From the NCBI GenBank assembly GCA_005884665.1, contig VBAT01000030.1, positions 1 to 63,837 on the forward strand: 63,837 nt of DNA. Direction: 5' to 3'. Positions within the stretch are counted from its first letter, which is position 1. Every line of letters starts with the position of its first letter. Shown in pieces: positions 43,276 through 53,605 of the stretch. This stretch comes from Bacteroidota bacterium. GTDB lineage: Bacteria > Bacteroidota > Bacteroidia > Chitinophagales > Chitinophagaceae. The position numbers and the translations under genes were made by a program. The notes under the pieces are model-generated. The model saw only the letters and a list, made by a program, of their open reading frames with translations. It made no database searches and had not been told where the DNA came from.

Positions 43276-45807
43276 ATGGATAATAATTTTTCAGCCCAGG
43301 TAAAAGAGATAATCTCGTTCAGCAGGGAAGAAGCGTTGAGGCTTGGAAATGATTTTATCGGCACCGAACACCTGCTTCTCGGGTTAATCCGGGAAGGAGA
43401 CAATACGGCAGTCCGTATCCTAAAGAGTTTTAATGTAGACCTGTATGAACTCAGGAAAGAAATCGAACTTGCCGTAAAAGACAAAACCGGAAAAAATATA
43501 GCCAACATCAATAGTCTTCCACTTACCAAGCAAGCAGAGAAAGTAATTCGGGTCACCGTTCTTGAAGCAAAGGCTTTAAAAAGCACTACTGTTGAAACAG
43601 AACACCTGATGCTTTCGATACTTAAAAACAAGGAAAATATTGCTACACAAATTCTAAATCAGTTTGACGTGGACTATGATCTTTTCAGGCAGGAGCTGGG
43701 TATAGTAAAATCCAGCGATTCTACAAGAGCCGAATACACCGATGAAAATGATGACGACTTTGATGATGAGAAAAAATATTCTCAACAGAAAAGCTCAAAA
43801 CAGGCCGGAAGTGCTAAAAGCAAAACCCCTGTGTTGGACAATTTTGGCCGGGATATAACAAGGCTGGCCGAAATGGGAGCTTTGGATCCCATCGTAGGTC
43901 GTGAACTGGAAATTGAAAGGGTATCCCAGATCCTATCGCGCCGCAAAAAGAACAATCCAATCCTTATCGGTGAACCTGGCGTGGGTAAGACGGCTATCGT
44001 CGAAGGTCTTGCATTACGCATTGTTCAGCGAAAAGTATCCAGGGTATTGTTTGATAAAAGAGTTATTTCACTCGATCTGGCCGCATTGGTCGCCGGTACA
44101 AAATACCGCGGCCAGTTCGAAGAAAGAATGAAAGCTATCATGAATGAACTGGAAAAGAATCGTGATGTGATCCTGTTCATTGATGAATTGCATACCATTG
44201 TTGGAGCAGGTGGTGCCAGCGGTTCTTTGGATGCAAGCAATATATTCAAACCAGCCCTCGCAAGAGGAGAACTCCAATGTATCGGCGCCTCAACGCTGGA
44301 TGAATACCGGATGTACATCGAAAAAGATGGTGCGCTCGATCGTCGTTTCCAGAAGGTGATGATAGATCCTCCGACCGTGGATGAAACTATCCAGATATTG
44401 AATAATATCAAATCGAAATACGAAGATTATCACAACGTAACTTATAATGATGAAGCGATTGACGCCTGCGTTAAGCTTAGTGATCGCTATATTACCGATC
44501 GCCTGTTGCCAGATAAGGCGATAGATGTGATGGATGAAGTAGGTGCGAGAGTACATTTAAAGAACATCAATGTTCCTCAGAACATCGTAGACCTGGAGAA
44601 GAAGATAGAAGATGTAAAGAATGAAAAGAACAAAGTGGTGAAGAGCCAGAAATTTGAAGAAGCTGCTTCACTTCGTGATACAGAAAAACGCCTGGCAGAA
44701 GATCTCGAAAGAGCCAAGGCCGATTGGGAAGAAGAAAGCAAACACAAACGTTACCCAATAGATGATGAAGCCATTGCTGAAGTAGTAAGCATGATGACAG
44801 GAATTCCTGTTAAGAGAATGGTGCAGGCTGAAACAGAAAAGCTTCGCAAGATGGCTGATGATATGAGGAGCATGGTGATCGGCCAGGATGATGCGATCCT
44901 GAAAGTGGTGAAAGCTATCCAGCGTAACCGCGTAGGGTTGAAAGATCCCAAAAAGCCAATCGGTACTTTTATATTCCTCGGTCCCACAGGTGTCGGTAAG
45001 ACGGAATTAGCCAGAGCCCTTGCAAGATATATGTTCGATTCTGAAGATGCGCTCATTCGCATCGATATGACCGAATACATGGAGAAATTCACTGTAAGCA
45101 GGCTGATCGGAGCACCTCCGGGATACGTAGGATACGAAGAAGGTGGCCAGTTGACCGAAAAAGTGAGACGCAAGCCGTATTGTGTTATACTTCTCGATGA
45201 AATCGAAAAAGCACACCCGGATATCTATAATATTCTTTTGCAGGTGCTCGACGATGGTCAATTGACTGATGGACTGGGCAGAAAAGTTGATTTCAAGAAC
45301 AGTTTAATCATCATGACGTCGAATATCGGTGCTCGCCAACTGAAAGATTTCGGATCAGGTGTTGGGTTTGCGACAACCTCGAGGGTAGAGCATGAAGACG
45401 AGGCAAACAAAGCAGTTATTGAAAAGGCACTGAAGAGAACTTTCTCTCCAGAGTTCCTAAACCGAATTGATGATGTGGTAATTTTCAATAGCCTGACCAA
45501 GGAAAACATCTTCAGCATTATTGATATCCTGATGAAAGGTGTACTGAAGAGGTTGGTCAATCTTGGTTTCTCCATGGAGCTGACCGAAGATGCAAAATCG
45601 TTCCTTGCCGAAAAAGGATATGATGTTCAATTTGGAGCACGGCCGTTGCACAGGGCTATCCAAAAATATCTTGAAGATCCGCTTGCAGAGCAGATACTCA
45701 ACCTGAATGTAAAACCAGGCGATGTATTAGTTGCAGAACTTGATAAGGAAAATCACCAGCTTAAGTTTACATTTAAGAAGGTAGAAGAAAAATCGAAAGC
45801 ATCATAG
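43276..45807 (+). CDS. clpC: ATP-dependent Clp protease ATP-binding subunit ClpC
   Basis: Double Clp_N repeats ([35 protein letters not shown]), then AAA+ domain 1 with Walker A GEPGVGKT at about 233 and Walker [11 protein letters not shown]; a middle UVR-like coiled segment [19 protein letters not shown] at about 450; AAA+ domain 2 with GPTGVGKT near 570, [19 protein letters not shown] and a C-terminal D2-small domain. It unfolds proteins for ClpP degradation. The UVR motif identifies ClpC rather than ClpA or ClpB. 843 residues is normal. A strong terminator follows. ClpP is not in the window. Confidence 0.95.
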   Translation: MDNNFSAQVKEIISFSREEALRLGNDFIGTEHLLLGLIREGDNTAVRILKSFNVDLYELRKEIELAVKDKTGKNIANINSLPLTKQAEKVIRVTVLEAKALKSTTVETEHLMLSILKNKENIATQILNQFDVDYDLFRQELGIVKSSDSTRAEYTDENDDDFDDEKKYSQQKSSKQAGSAKSKTPVLDNFGRDITRLAEMGALDPIVGRELEIERVSQILSRRKKNNPILIGEPGVGKTAIVEGLALRIVQRKVSRVLFDKRVISLDLAALVAGTKYRGQFEERMKAIMNELEKNRDVILFIDELHTIVGAGGASGSLDASNIFKPALARGELQCIGASTLDEYRMYIEKDGALDRRFQKVMIDPPTVDETIQILNNIKSKYEDYHNVTYNDEAIDACVKLSDRYITDRLLPDKAIDVMDEVGARVHLKNINVPQNIVDLEKKIEDVKNEKNKVVKSQKFEEAASLRDTEKRLAEDLERAKADWEEESKHKRYPIDDEAIAEVVSMMTGIPVKRMVQAETEKLRKMADDMRSMVIGQDDAILKVVKAIQRNRVGLKDPKKPIGTFIFLGPTGVGKTELARALARYMFDSEDALIRIDMTEYMEKFTVSRLIGAPPGYVGYEEGGQLTEKVRRKPYCVILLDEIEKAHPDIYNILLQVLDDGQLTDGLGRKVDFKNSLIIMTSNIGARQLKDFGSGVGFATTSRVEHEDEANKAVIEKALKRTFSPEFLNRIDDVVIFNSLTKENIFSIIDILMKGVLKRLVNLGFSMELTEDAKSFLAEKGYDVQFGARPLHRAIQKYLEDPLAEQILNLNVKPGDVLVAELDKENHQLKFTFKKVEEKSKAS

Positions 45808-45828
45808 GATATAGAATAGATTTTGAAA

Positions 45829-45862
45829 GTCATCCCGCCATCAAGGCGGGGTGACTTTTTTT
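45829..45862 (+). terminator. Terminator of clpC
   Basis: GTCATCCCGCC and GGCGGGGTGAC form an 11-base stem with a 5-base loop followed by seven T's, 22 bases after the clpC stop. Confidence 0.9.
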
Positions 45863-46081
45863 ATGGGATATGGCATGCCTTTGACTTTGTGATTAGTTAA
45901 GCAAACTTTCTCTCCAGCTCTTCAATCGAAACTGGCAAACAAATTGTTAAACTCTATTGTGCCACTTCTGTATTGTGTCCGGTACTAAGCCTTCCCCTCC
46001 TTACCAAAGCAGTCAATCTGCCCTTTGAATTCTCCCGGATCCGCCGGTCCGACGACTCATTTCTTTAAAATCATACTGTTT

Positions 46082-49000
46082 ATGCTTCGCAACCCGTTCC
46101 GCTACTGCCTTTGGCTGTTGAATTTTCTTTCCATATCACTTATCAGTTTTGGGCAAAAAACTCCCCAGGTCGTTGAGTCGATCAAAAGAAAAATTCTTGC
46201 CGACCAAAAAGTAGCATCCGTTGAATTTTCCGCAGAAAGACAAACACCATCATTGATCCTGATGGATTCAAGACACGGAAATTATTCAAAAGAAAACATC
46301 AGATCATTACTCACTGGATGGTTGAATATGCGACCCACTATAGATGAGCTTGAGCTTTCAAGGTCTATAATTTTCAAAAACAACCTGGAGACAGTTGAAT
46401 TTCAGCAGTCCTTTAAAGGAATACGGGTTGAACAGGGCAGGTATAAAGCGCTGGTCAAAAATGGGACCATACAATTCATGACCGGGGCCTGGTTCGACAT
46501 ACCCTCAACACTGTCCCAACAGCCAGTATTGACGGAAATACAGGCATTAGGATTCGCCAAATCATCTGTCAACGCGAGCAGGTATGCCTGGGAAGAAATA
46601 CAGGATCTATTGAGAAAAACATCAGATCCACAGCAAAGGCAGGCATTTCAGAAAGAATTAAATGAATACCTGCCAAAAGGAGAATTGGTGATAATAAGAG
46701 ATTTCACAAGAAAAGAGACACTCGTCCTCCGACTTGCGTATAAGTTTAATATCTATGCTACAAATCCCTTGAGCCGCGGTTGGATATACGTTGACGCTGA
46801 GAATGGAAAGATTCTTTTGTATGATAGCATCCTTAAGGATCTTGATGGAAAAAAGAATCCCGCGCCACCTTCAATAGATGCGACGGTACAAACAAGATAT
46901 GCCGGAATACAGGTGATCAAAACAAAGCAGATCAGCGGGAACGATCCAAATTCCGGACTTCCATTAATCAGCAGCCACCCGGGCAATGAAGTTTACATCG
47001 CGGGCACTCCAACTTATGTTTTAATGGACGACACCCGGGGTAATGGCATAGAAACTTACGATCTGAATGGAGTGGGAGGATTACCTCTTTCCGTTCCCGG
47101 TTTGTATGCACAGGGCAAATCCCTTACCGATATAGATAATAACTGGACGCTGACCGAACATCATCGATCACCGGGAAATGATGGTGCCATGGAAGCCGAA
47201 AATGATGATATTGCATGGGATGCACATTGGGGCGCTGAAGTAGTTTACGATTACTGGCTGGCCAAACATAACCGGTTGAGTTTCGATGGCAACAATGGAA
47301 AGATCAAAAGTTTTATACATTATGGTCCCGCATATGATAATGCGTTCTGGAATGGAACTGCGATGACTTATGGTGATGGCTCGGGACCGGCTGCGGCAGG
47401 ATTTAAAGCGCTTACCTCGCTGGATGTTTGTGGACACGAAATAGGACATGGCGTTTGCAGCCATACTTCCGATCTTGTGTACGCCAGTGAATCTGGCGCT
47501 ATGAACGAAGCGCTGAGTGATATTTGGGCAGCCTGTATCGAACATTTTGCAATGACAAGGACAGGAAGTACAGTTCCATTCAATGCCTATCGCCCGTTTT
47601 ATATTGGTGAGCAGATCGGGTCGGATAATGATCATCCCCTCAGGCGAATGGACAATCCTGGGCAGCAGGGTAACCCGGATACATATAACGGTATAAACTG
47701 GATTAATCCAGTATGCTCGCCCACTCTTGTAAATGATGAATGTGGCGTGCATACAAATAGCGGTGTACTGAACAAATGGTTTTTCCTTTTGACAGCAGGG
47801 TCGAAATTAGGCGCAAGAGGCCCCGGAACCTCACCTTATTATTTCCCGGATTCTGACGATGAGATCAATGACCTGGGGAATCCTTACCGCGTGAACGGAT
47901 TGGGATTTGATGTATCGGAGAATATTATTTTCATCACTGAAACCTTGCTGACGTCTGCGGCTACTTATGTGGATGCGAGGACCGTTTCAATAGCTGTGGC
48001 AAATGCGTTTACAGGTAATCCCTGCGACCCGGTAGTTGAATCAGTGACCAATGCCTGGTATGCAGTCGGAGTAGGCGCTGCATTTGTGACACCCTGCGTG
48101 ATCACCTATGGCTTTATATTTCAACCGGGAATTACGCTATCTGAAACTGGCTTAGGAACAGGTTGTAACGACGGACTTACTTTTTCTATTCCCATTCTTC
48201 TTCCCGCCAACTCAATAGCAAACATCACAACCGGCGGAACGGCAATCTCCGGGTCGGATTATACCTTGAGCAACACATCTCTTTCCAATTCCAGTGCCTC
48301 TGCCAGGCAGGATACATTAGCTGTGTTCATTAAAAATGATGCAGTAGTCGAAGCCGACGAAACAATAGTTCTGACTGTCTCGGTCACTAATGCAGGCGGT
48401 AGTCCCATTAACACTAACTATACCATTACTATTGTTGATGACGATGTGATCCCGGTAATTGGAGCGGATTCAATTACACTGATAAATGAAACATTCACGA
48501 GGGCTGATGGATTTGCTGATCCCGTGGGTTGGAGCGAGATCATGGAAATACCGGAGGGTGTTTTTGATGTGATCAATAACCCGACGCCTGTCGGAAAGAA
48601 TCAATGGGGGATTTTCAGCAACAAGCTGGCGGTTACCGGTAAAATATTTGCCACCAATAATGCACTGCCCGGCGGAACATATAACAACCTGAGCGAAAGC
48701 AAATCGATTATTCGATCCCCCCAAATAGACGCAAGGGGCCTGAACACAGCTGTCATTCATTTTGATTATACGGTACAGGGTGAGGTGGACCTCGCATCAG
48801 GATCAACCGACCCGGAAAATCTTCCCGTATTTGATTATATGGGAATCGTATATTCTTTCGACGGCACGAATTTCACCGAGCTAAACACCGGACCTTACAA
48901 AGTCTTTGCGGCAGCGACCCCACAATCCGGAAGCTACACGATTGCCCTGCCTTCATTACTAAACAACAAACAATTTTATTTGGGTTTCAGGTGGTATAAC

Positions 49001-50137
49001 GATGGAAACGCAGGAGGACCCGTCAGTATCAATATCGACAATCTTACTATAAAAGCGGTACCGAGGAAAATAGAAAAAGATCTCAATGATGAAGGCAATG
49101 AAACGATAGGCGCGGGGCAGGATGTATATGTTTATAGCCAAAATGACGGTGAACTGGTTATACGAGTTAACAATACATCCTCCCATGATTTTCATTGCAC
49201 AAGCACAAGAATTGAAAAAGCAGGTAATTCAAGTTTTACCTGGTATAGTGACGGCAGTAACCTTTATAAGGCTTCTGGTAAGATCGTGAAAGTGATTCCC
49301 ACGGCCGAGGCCACGGGAAACATGTATACCATCTATTTATATTTTTCCGAAGCGCAAATATCAGCACTGGAAGTTGCAACGGGATTGCCTCGTTCATCCT
49401 TCCAACTTCATCATACTACGGCCGCAGCATATTCCGGTGCAAACGGGGTCAATACAGTTAGCGCTGCGACGAGTTATTCCGCCATTGCCGGTGTGGGAGG
49501 TGTATTTTCAGCCAGTTTCAGCGGCGGGCTGGCTGGAAGCTTTGGATTGGCTGCGCCGATTCCACAGGCTGCCCTGCCTGTTAGTTGTATTGAGTTTCGT
49601 GTTGCCAATTCAGGAAATAACGCAGTTCTTAACTGGAAAGTAGGAGACGAGAAAAACAACGGTGGATTTACTGTAGAACGAAGTAATGATGGCATCAATT
49701 ATACGCCTATCGGATCCGTTAACACTAATTCATCCGGAAACGGATCCTATTCATATACCGATAACCAGGTGGCTGGTCTGCAAACCGCTTATTACAAACT
49801 CAAGCAGACCGATCTTGCCGGAGAGTCAAAATATATATGTGCCGTTTTACGCGTACGTTTTAGTGAACATAATGCTTTTATCATCGGGAAGATATATCCC
49901 AATCCAACGACCAGCAACGAAATATTTGTCAATATTACCACGGCGGAACGGAGAAAGATCAGGATTGAATTTGTGTCCGCCACCGGTCAGTTAATAAGCT
50001 GGCAGGAAAAGGAGGTGTTGCCAGGCACATCCCGTGTATCATTAAATACAGGTATGATAACACAGGGTAGCTACCAGGTGCGATTCAGGGACCAGGACAA
50101 GAGGGTGGCAGATGTGCAGTCGCTGATTCGCTATTAA
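46082..50137 (+). CDS. M4-family metallopeptidase (thermolysin-like) with T9SS C-terminal sorting domain
   Basis: From ATG 46082 (1351 residues): signal peptide (LLNFLSISLISFGQ), an FTP/PepSY propeptide region, then an M4 catalytic domain with zinc motif H452-E-I-G-H456 in DVCGHEIGHGVCSH, the third ligand in GAMNEALSDIWA (E476) and the downstream CGVHTNSGVLNKWFFLL motif (proton donor His). A Calx-beta domain (ALTVSVTN, VVEADETIVLTV), further beta domains, and at the C-terminus the T9SS type A sorting domain IGKIYPNPTTSNEIFVNI...GSYQVRFRDQDKRVADVQSL. Thus it is secreted through T9SS and degrades proteins outside the cell. A hairpin terminator follows. The frame is open to 46025, but the signal starts at 46082. 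Confidence 0.95.
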   Translation: MLRNPFRYCLWLLNFLSISLISFGQKTPQVVESIKRKILADQKVASVEFSAERQTPSLILMDSRHGNYSKENIRSLLTGWLNMRPTIDELELSRSIIFKNNLETVEFQQSFKGIRVEQGRYKALVKNGTIQFMTGAWFDIPSTLSQQPVLTEIQALGFAKSSVNASRYAWEEIQDLLRKTSDPQQRQAFQKELNEYLPKGELVIIRDFTRKETLVLRLAYKFNIYATNPLSRGWIYVDAENGKILLYDSILKDLDGKKNPAPPSIDATVQTRYAGIQVIKTKQISGNDPNSGLPLISSHPGNEVYIAGTPTYVLMDDTRGNGIETYDLNGVGGLPLSVPGLYAQGKSLTDIDNNWTLTEHHRSPGNDGAMEAENDDIAWDAHWGAEVVYDYWLAKHNRLSFDGNNGKIKSFIHYGPAYDNAFWNGTAMTYGDGSGPAAAGFKALTSLDVCGHEIGHGVCSHTSDLVYASESGAMNEALSDIWAACIEHFAMTRTGSTVPFNAYRPFYIGEQIGSDNDHPLRRMDNPGQQGNPDTYNGINWINPVCSPTLVNDECGVHTNSGVLNKWFFLLTAGSKLGARGPGTSPYYFPDSDDEINDLGNPYRVNGLGFDVSENIIFITETLLTSAATYVDARTVSIAVANAFTGNPCDPVVESVTNAWYAVGVGAAFVTPCVITYGFIFQPGITLSETGLGTGCNDGLTFSIPILLPANSIANITTGGTAISGSDYTLSNTSLSNSSASARQDTLAVFIKNDAVVEADETIVLTVSVTNAGGSPINTNYTITIVDDDVIPVIGADSITLINETFTRADGFADPVGWSEIMEIPEGVFDVINNPTPVGKNQWGIFSNKLAVTGKIFATNNALPGGTYNNLSESKSIIRSPQIDARGLNTAVIHFDYTVQGEVDLASGSTDPENLPVFDYMGIVYSFDGTNFTELNTGPYKVFAAATPQSGSYTIALPSLLNNKQFYLGFRWYNDGNAGGPVSINIDNLTIKAVPRKIEKDLNDEGNETIGAGQDVYVYSQNDGELVIRVNNTSSHDFHCTSTRIEKAGNSSFTWYSDGSNLYKASGKIVKVIPTAEATGNMYTIYLYFSEAQISALEVATGLPRSSFQLHHTTAAAYSGANGVNTVSAATSYSAIAGVGGVFSASFSGGLAGSFGLAAPIPQAALPVSCIEFRVANSGNNAVLNWKVGDEKNNGGFTVERSNDGINYTPIGSVNTNSSGNGSYSYTDNQVAGLQTAYYKLKQTDLAGESKYICAVLRVRFSEHNAFIIGKIYPNPTTSNEIFVNITTAERRKIRIEFVSATGQLISWQEKEVLPGTSRVSLNTGMITQGSYQVRFRDQDKRVADVQSLIRY

Positions 50138-50168
50138 CATACTATTGTCCAATTTCCAGGAAATTCCA

Positions 50169-50197
50169 GGGCTGTTCAATTAGTAGCAGCCCTTTTT
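50169..50197 (+). terminator. Terminator of the M4 peptidase gene
   Basis: GGGCTG (50169-50174) pairs with CAGCCC (50187-50192) and is followed by TTTTTATT. Six-base stem with a 12-base loop. Confidence 0.7.
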
Positions 50198-50320
50198 ATT
50201 ATTTGCATTAGTGAAACGGACAAAGGGATCAACTTAAACAAATCATTGCAATAAAGCAAGTCTTTTTTGGTGCACAACCTTTTTTTCTTTCGGTATTTGT
50301 ACTGATTTTTGCCGGACGAT

Positions 50321-51001
50321 ATGAAAAAAATAATCGTAACGGTAGATGGTTTGTCCAGCGCCGGAAAGAGTACGCTGGCAAAGGCCCTTGCAAAAAAGCT
50401 GGGATACGTTTACGTGGATAGCGGCGCCATGTATCGCGCTATCACCTTGTATTTTCTCCGCAATCATGTAGAATGGAACGATAAAAAGAAGCTGCAAAAT
50501 GCTATAAAAGAGATCCAGCTGGATTTCCGGGTAAATGACAGAACCGGCGCGAGTGAAATTCACCTGAATGATGAAAATGTGGAATACCTGATCCGCGACC
50601 TGATCATTGCTGAAAAAGTGAGCGAGATCGCTGCCATAAAAGAAGTCAGGGCTTTTGCTGTGACCCAGCAACATAAATTCGGTGCAAAAAAAGGAATAGT
50701 TATGGACGGAAGGGATATCGGTACTGTAGTTTTCCCCAACGCTGAATTAAAAATATACATGATTGCCGACAGCGCTGTAAGAGTAGAGCGACGATTCAAA
50801 GAGCTATACGAAAAGAATCCAAATATCACTATTGAAGAAGTAAGAAATAATATTGAGATGCGTGACTACATGGATTCACACCGCGAGGTAAGCCCTTTGA
50901 AAAAAGCAGCTGACGCCATTGAGCTGGACAATACCAATCTTACCGAAGCAGAGCAATTGCAGAAATCCTTAGCACTGGCAAAACAGCGAATAGGTGGCTG
51001 A
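50321..51001 (+). CDS. cmk: Cytidylate kinase
   Basis: Read from ATG 50321 the protein is 226 residues: KIIVTVDGLSSAGKSTLAKAL has the P-loop (G-L-S-S-A-G-K-S-T), YVYVDSGAMYRAITLY the substrate loop, VMDGRDIGTVVFPNAELKIYM (split: DGRDIGTVVFPNA) the CMP-binding motif and DYMDSHREVSPLKKAADAIE the C-terminal LID/NMP region. It phosphorylates CMP and dCMP with ATP. The frame has four more residues before this start but the conserved start is at 50321. It is followed 74 bases later by the potassium channel gene. Single copy, essential in most bacteria. Confidence 0.95.
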   Translation: MKKIIVTVDGLSSAGKSTLAKALAKKLGYVYVDSGAMYRAITLYFLRNHVEWNDKKKLQNAIKEIQLDFRVNDRTGASEIHLNDENVEYLIRDLIIAEKVSEIAAIKEVRAFAVTQQHKFGAKKGIVMDGRDIGTVVFPNAELKIYMIADSAVRVERRFKELYEKNPNITIEEVRNNIEMRDYMDSHREVSPLKKAADAIELDNTNLTEAEQLQKSLALAKQRIGG

Positions 51002-51075
51002 AACACTTTCCTTCTCCGGTCTCTAAAAATCATCCCGGTTAACTCCACACTTCAGTATTTTTATAAAAAAAACCA

Positions 51076-52086
51076 ATGCACAAACGCTGGGGGTACAGGC
51101 TGATCTTCCCGTTTATCCTTTTGCAGGGTATTATCGTGGTTGGTATTGTCGGCTACATGCTGATAGAGCACTATAATATAATTGAGGCATTGTACATGAC
51201 TACGCTGGCAGTGACAACGGTAGGGTTCAAAGAAGTAAGGACCTTATCCCCGGGAGGACAGGTATTCACTACTTTCCTGCTAATATTTAGCTGGGGCGCA
51301 TTGATCTTCATCCTGTCACGACTTACGCAAATTATTGTTAGCGGCGAAATCAACAAATACTTTAAAACACGAAGGCTTATGACCACTATTGATAAAATGA
51401 AGCGGCATGTGATCGTTTGCGGTCTCGGCCGGAATGGGCAGCAGGCAGCCCGCACTTTAAAAATGCATAATGTGCCTTTTTTGATCGTGGAGAAAAGGGA
51501 AGAAATGATCGAAAAGTATGTAGCTGATAATCACGACGCGATCTATATACTGGGCGACGGCACGGAAGACGAAGTACTGCTGAAAGCAGGAGTTGAAAGA
51601 GCCGATGCGCTCATCACTGCTTTGCCTACTGATTCTGATAACGTATTTATTGTATTAACGGCCCGTTCGCTAAACCCTCACATCCGTATCATAAGCCGTG
51701 CTTCACATGTAGCTTCGCAGGCTAAATTGATAAAAGCAGGCGCCGATAGCGTGATCCTGCCCGATAAAATCGGGGGTACACATATGGCTACGTTGGTTAC
51801 CAAACCCGATGTTATCGAATTCATTGATTATTTATCCGGCGAGGAAGGAGAAAGCATCAATATGGAATCAGTGCCCTATAATGATCTGCCCGAGGCTATC
51901 AAAGACAAAACCCTTTATGAAGTAATGACCTGGAAGAAAACAGGGGTCAATTGCATCGGGATCAAAAGCAAGGAAGGGAAGTTTGTGATCAACCCGCCCG
52001 AGAATACCATTATCTGCCAGGGAATGAAAGTGATCGTGCTGGGAACGAGGCAACAGATCGAGCAAATGAAAGGTAACCTGAACTGA
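51076..52086 (+). CDS. Two-helix potassium channel protein with RCK/TrkA domains
   Basis: Two membrane helices (residues 8-30 and 62-85) flank a pore loop with TLAVTTVGFKEVR: the selectivity filter reads T-V-G-F, not the usual T-V-G-Y/F-G-D. A cytoplasmic TrkA_N/RCK domain starts HVIVCGLGRNGQQAARTL (NAD-binding GxGxxG) with LGDGTEDEVLLKAGVERADA, and a TrkA_C domain ends the protein. K+ channels with RCK domains are gated by nucleotides or ions. Length is 336 residues. It is between cmk and a convergent FKBP gene. Function as a K+ channel is inferred from the architecture. Confidence 0.85.
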   Translation: MHKRWGYRLIFPFILLQGIIVVGIVGYMLIEHYNIIEALYMTTLAVTTVGFKEVRTLSPGGQVFTTFLLIFSWGALIFILSRLTQIIVSGEINKYFKTRRLMTTIDKMKRHVIVCGLGRNGQQAARTLKMHNVPFLIVEKREEMIEKYVADNHDAIYILGDGTEDEVLLKAGVERADALITALPTDSDNVFIVLTARSLNPHIRIISRASHVASQAKLIKAGADSVILPDKIGGTHMATLVTKPDVIEFIDYLSGEEGESINMESVPYNDLPEAIKDKTLYEVMTWKKTGVNCIGIKSKEGKFVINPPENTIICQGMKVIVLGTRQQIEQMKGNLN

Positions 52087-52088
52087 TC

Positions 52089-53069
52089 TTATTTTTGGGG
52101 TCTAACCGTACTTGCAGACGCTTTGCCTTTTTTTACAGCCAGTAATTCCACTTCAAATATCAATACAGAGCCACCGGGGATAGGAGGGTTGTCAAAAGGC
52201 CCGTAAGCCAATTCGTAGGGGATATAAAATTTATATTTCGAACCAACCGGCATGAGTTGTAATCCTTCGGTCCAACCGCGGATGACCTGCGAAACACCAA
52301 GTCGCAACGGCTCATTACGATTATAGGAAGCATCGAATTCAGTTCCGTCGGTCAGTTTACCCCGGTAGTGACAGACGAAAGTGTCGGTCTTCAGTGGCCT
52401 AATACCTTTACCCTGCCGGATGATCTCGTATTGCAAACCGCTTTTTGTAACCTTTACTCCCGGCCGTTTTTTATTGTTGGCAAGAAATATCCGGCCTGCC
52501 TCGATCACTGGTCTTGCGTTTTCTTCCTGTCGAAGTATGATTACCTTGTTCATTACTTTCGTAGCGGTATTGTCATCCAACTGCGACGGCTTATTACCCA
52601 ACACATCACGAAGCGCTGTACCAATGATTGCAGTATCGAAATCGATTATGCCCTGTTGCTTGAAGAAAGTTGCGTTGTTCAGTCCAATGGCGTAACTGGA
52701 ATCATCCCTGTTCAATTTAAGGGCTGTTGTATCTAAAAACATGGAGAGTGATGAATCAGAGTTTTTCTGTCTTGACAGTAGGCGGAGAACTAAATCACTG
52801 GAAACGGTTTCACTGACCTGGGGCGGCTTATTATCCCTGACATCAGCAAACGGGCGGCAGATTACAGGAATATTCGGTACGATCCCAAATTCCCTGCAGA
52901 AACTGGCTAGCGTAATGCCCACAGCATAACTGGCGGAATCGTTTAGCGTCTTTAGCATGGATGGAGGACTGGCTAATTTGACTGAAGTATTGCCGGGATT
53001 TTTCCCAGCCTGTGACCAAACAGCGATAACACTGACCAGGAAGCAAGGGAACAGGACCAGTTTCTTCAT
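52089..53069 (-). CDS. FKBP-type peptidyl-prolyl cis-trans isomerase, secreted
   Basis: The signal peptide MKKLVLFPCFLVSVIAVWSQ is followed by two N-terminal FKBP_N-like helical repeats that both contain a SYAIG/SYAVG motif (SASYAVGITLASF, DSSYAIGLNNATF) and a C-terminal FKBP domain: SGLQYEIIRQGKGIRPLKTD, YRGKLTDGTEFDASYNRNEP, VIRGWTEGLQLMPVGSKYKF (isomerase core with Trp and Tyr) and IPGGSVLIFEVELLAV. Such proteins fold outer-membrane or periplasmic proteins (FkpA/Mip type). Length is 326 residues. It is convergent with the potassium channel gene with only two bases between. Confidence 0.9.
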   Translation of the reverse strand: MKKLVLFPCFLVSVIAVWSQAGKNPGNTSVKLASPPSMLKTLNDSASYAVGITLASFCREFGIVPNIPVICRPFADVRDNKPPQVSETVSSDLVLRLLSRQKNSDSSLSMFLDTTALKLNRDDSSYAIGLNNATFFKQQGIIDFDTAIIGTALRDVLGNKPSQLDDNTATKVMNKVIILRQEENARPVIEAGRIFLANNKKRPGVKVTKSGLQYEIIRQGKGIRPLKTDTFVCHYRGKLTDGTEFDASYNRNEPLRLGVSQVIRGWTEGLQLMPVGSKYKFYIPYELAYGPFDNPPIPGGSVLIFEVELLAVKKGKASASTVRPQK

Positions 53070-53158
53070 TAATGGCGATTAAGTCGTAAAAATAGAGTTT
53101 GGTATCGGTATTTTGAAGCTCCAATGCTATAATTTGGAGCGCATCTTAACTTTATCGA

Positions 53159-53596
53159 ATGAAAGAATTTACCAGGAACGTGGAACTCCGGTGGTCGGAC
53201 CTTGATCCGAATGCACATCTTCGCCATTCTGTATATTATGACTGGGGTGCATTCAGCCGTATTGAATTTTTATATGCGCATGGGGTGACAACCGAACTAA
53301 TGCAACAGTTGCAATTCGGCCCTATTCTTTTCAGAGAGGAATGTGTTTTCAGAAAAGAGATCCGGCTGGGAGACAAGATTACGATCGGCCTTAAACTGGT
53401 GAAAGCAAAGAAGGACTATTCGCGATGGACGATACAACACGATATTATGAAAAACGGCGATATTCAGTCCGCTATTCTCACCGTTGACGGCGCCTGGATC
53501 GATACAGCCAGGCGAAAACTCGCGATTCCCCCGCCGCAGATCAGCGAAGGGTTTTCAAAAATGCCGCCGGCAGATAACTTTGTGTGGATTGATTGA
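53159..53596 (+). CDS. Acyl-CoA thioesterase (hot-dog fold, 4HBT-like)
   Basis: A 145-residue hot-dog protein: VELRWSDLDPNAHLRHSVYYDWGAF contains the 'D-x-x-x-H' loop (D-P-N-A-H-L) used in 4-hydroxybenzoyl-CoA thioesterase-like enzymes, then FRKEIRLGDKITIGLKL and YSRWTIQHDIMKNGDIQSAIL. The active-site Asp is present (D18). It would hydrolyse an acyl-CoA; specificity is unknown. The start at 53159 directly follows a TAACTTTA motif that could be a promoter element, giving a very short leader. It converges with the DnaQ-type gene over 9 bases. Confidence 0.85.
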   Translation: MKEFTRNVELRWSDLDPNAHLRHSVYYDWGAFSRIEFLYAHGVTTELMQQLQFGPILFREECVFRKEIRLGDKITIGLKLVKAKKDYSRWTIQHDIMKNGDIQSAILTVDGAWIDTARRKLAIPPPQISEGFSKMPPADNFVWID

Positions 53597-53605
53597 TTGG
53601 CAAAC

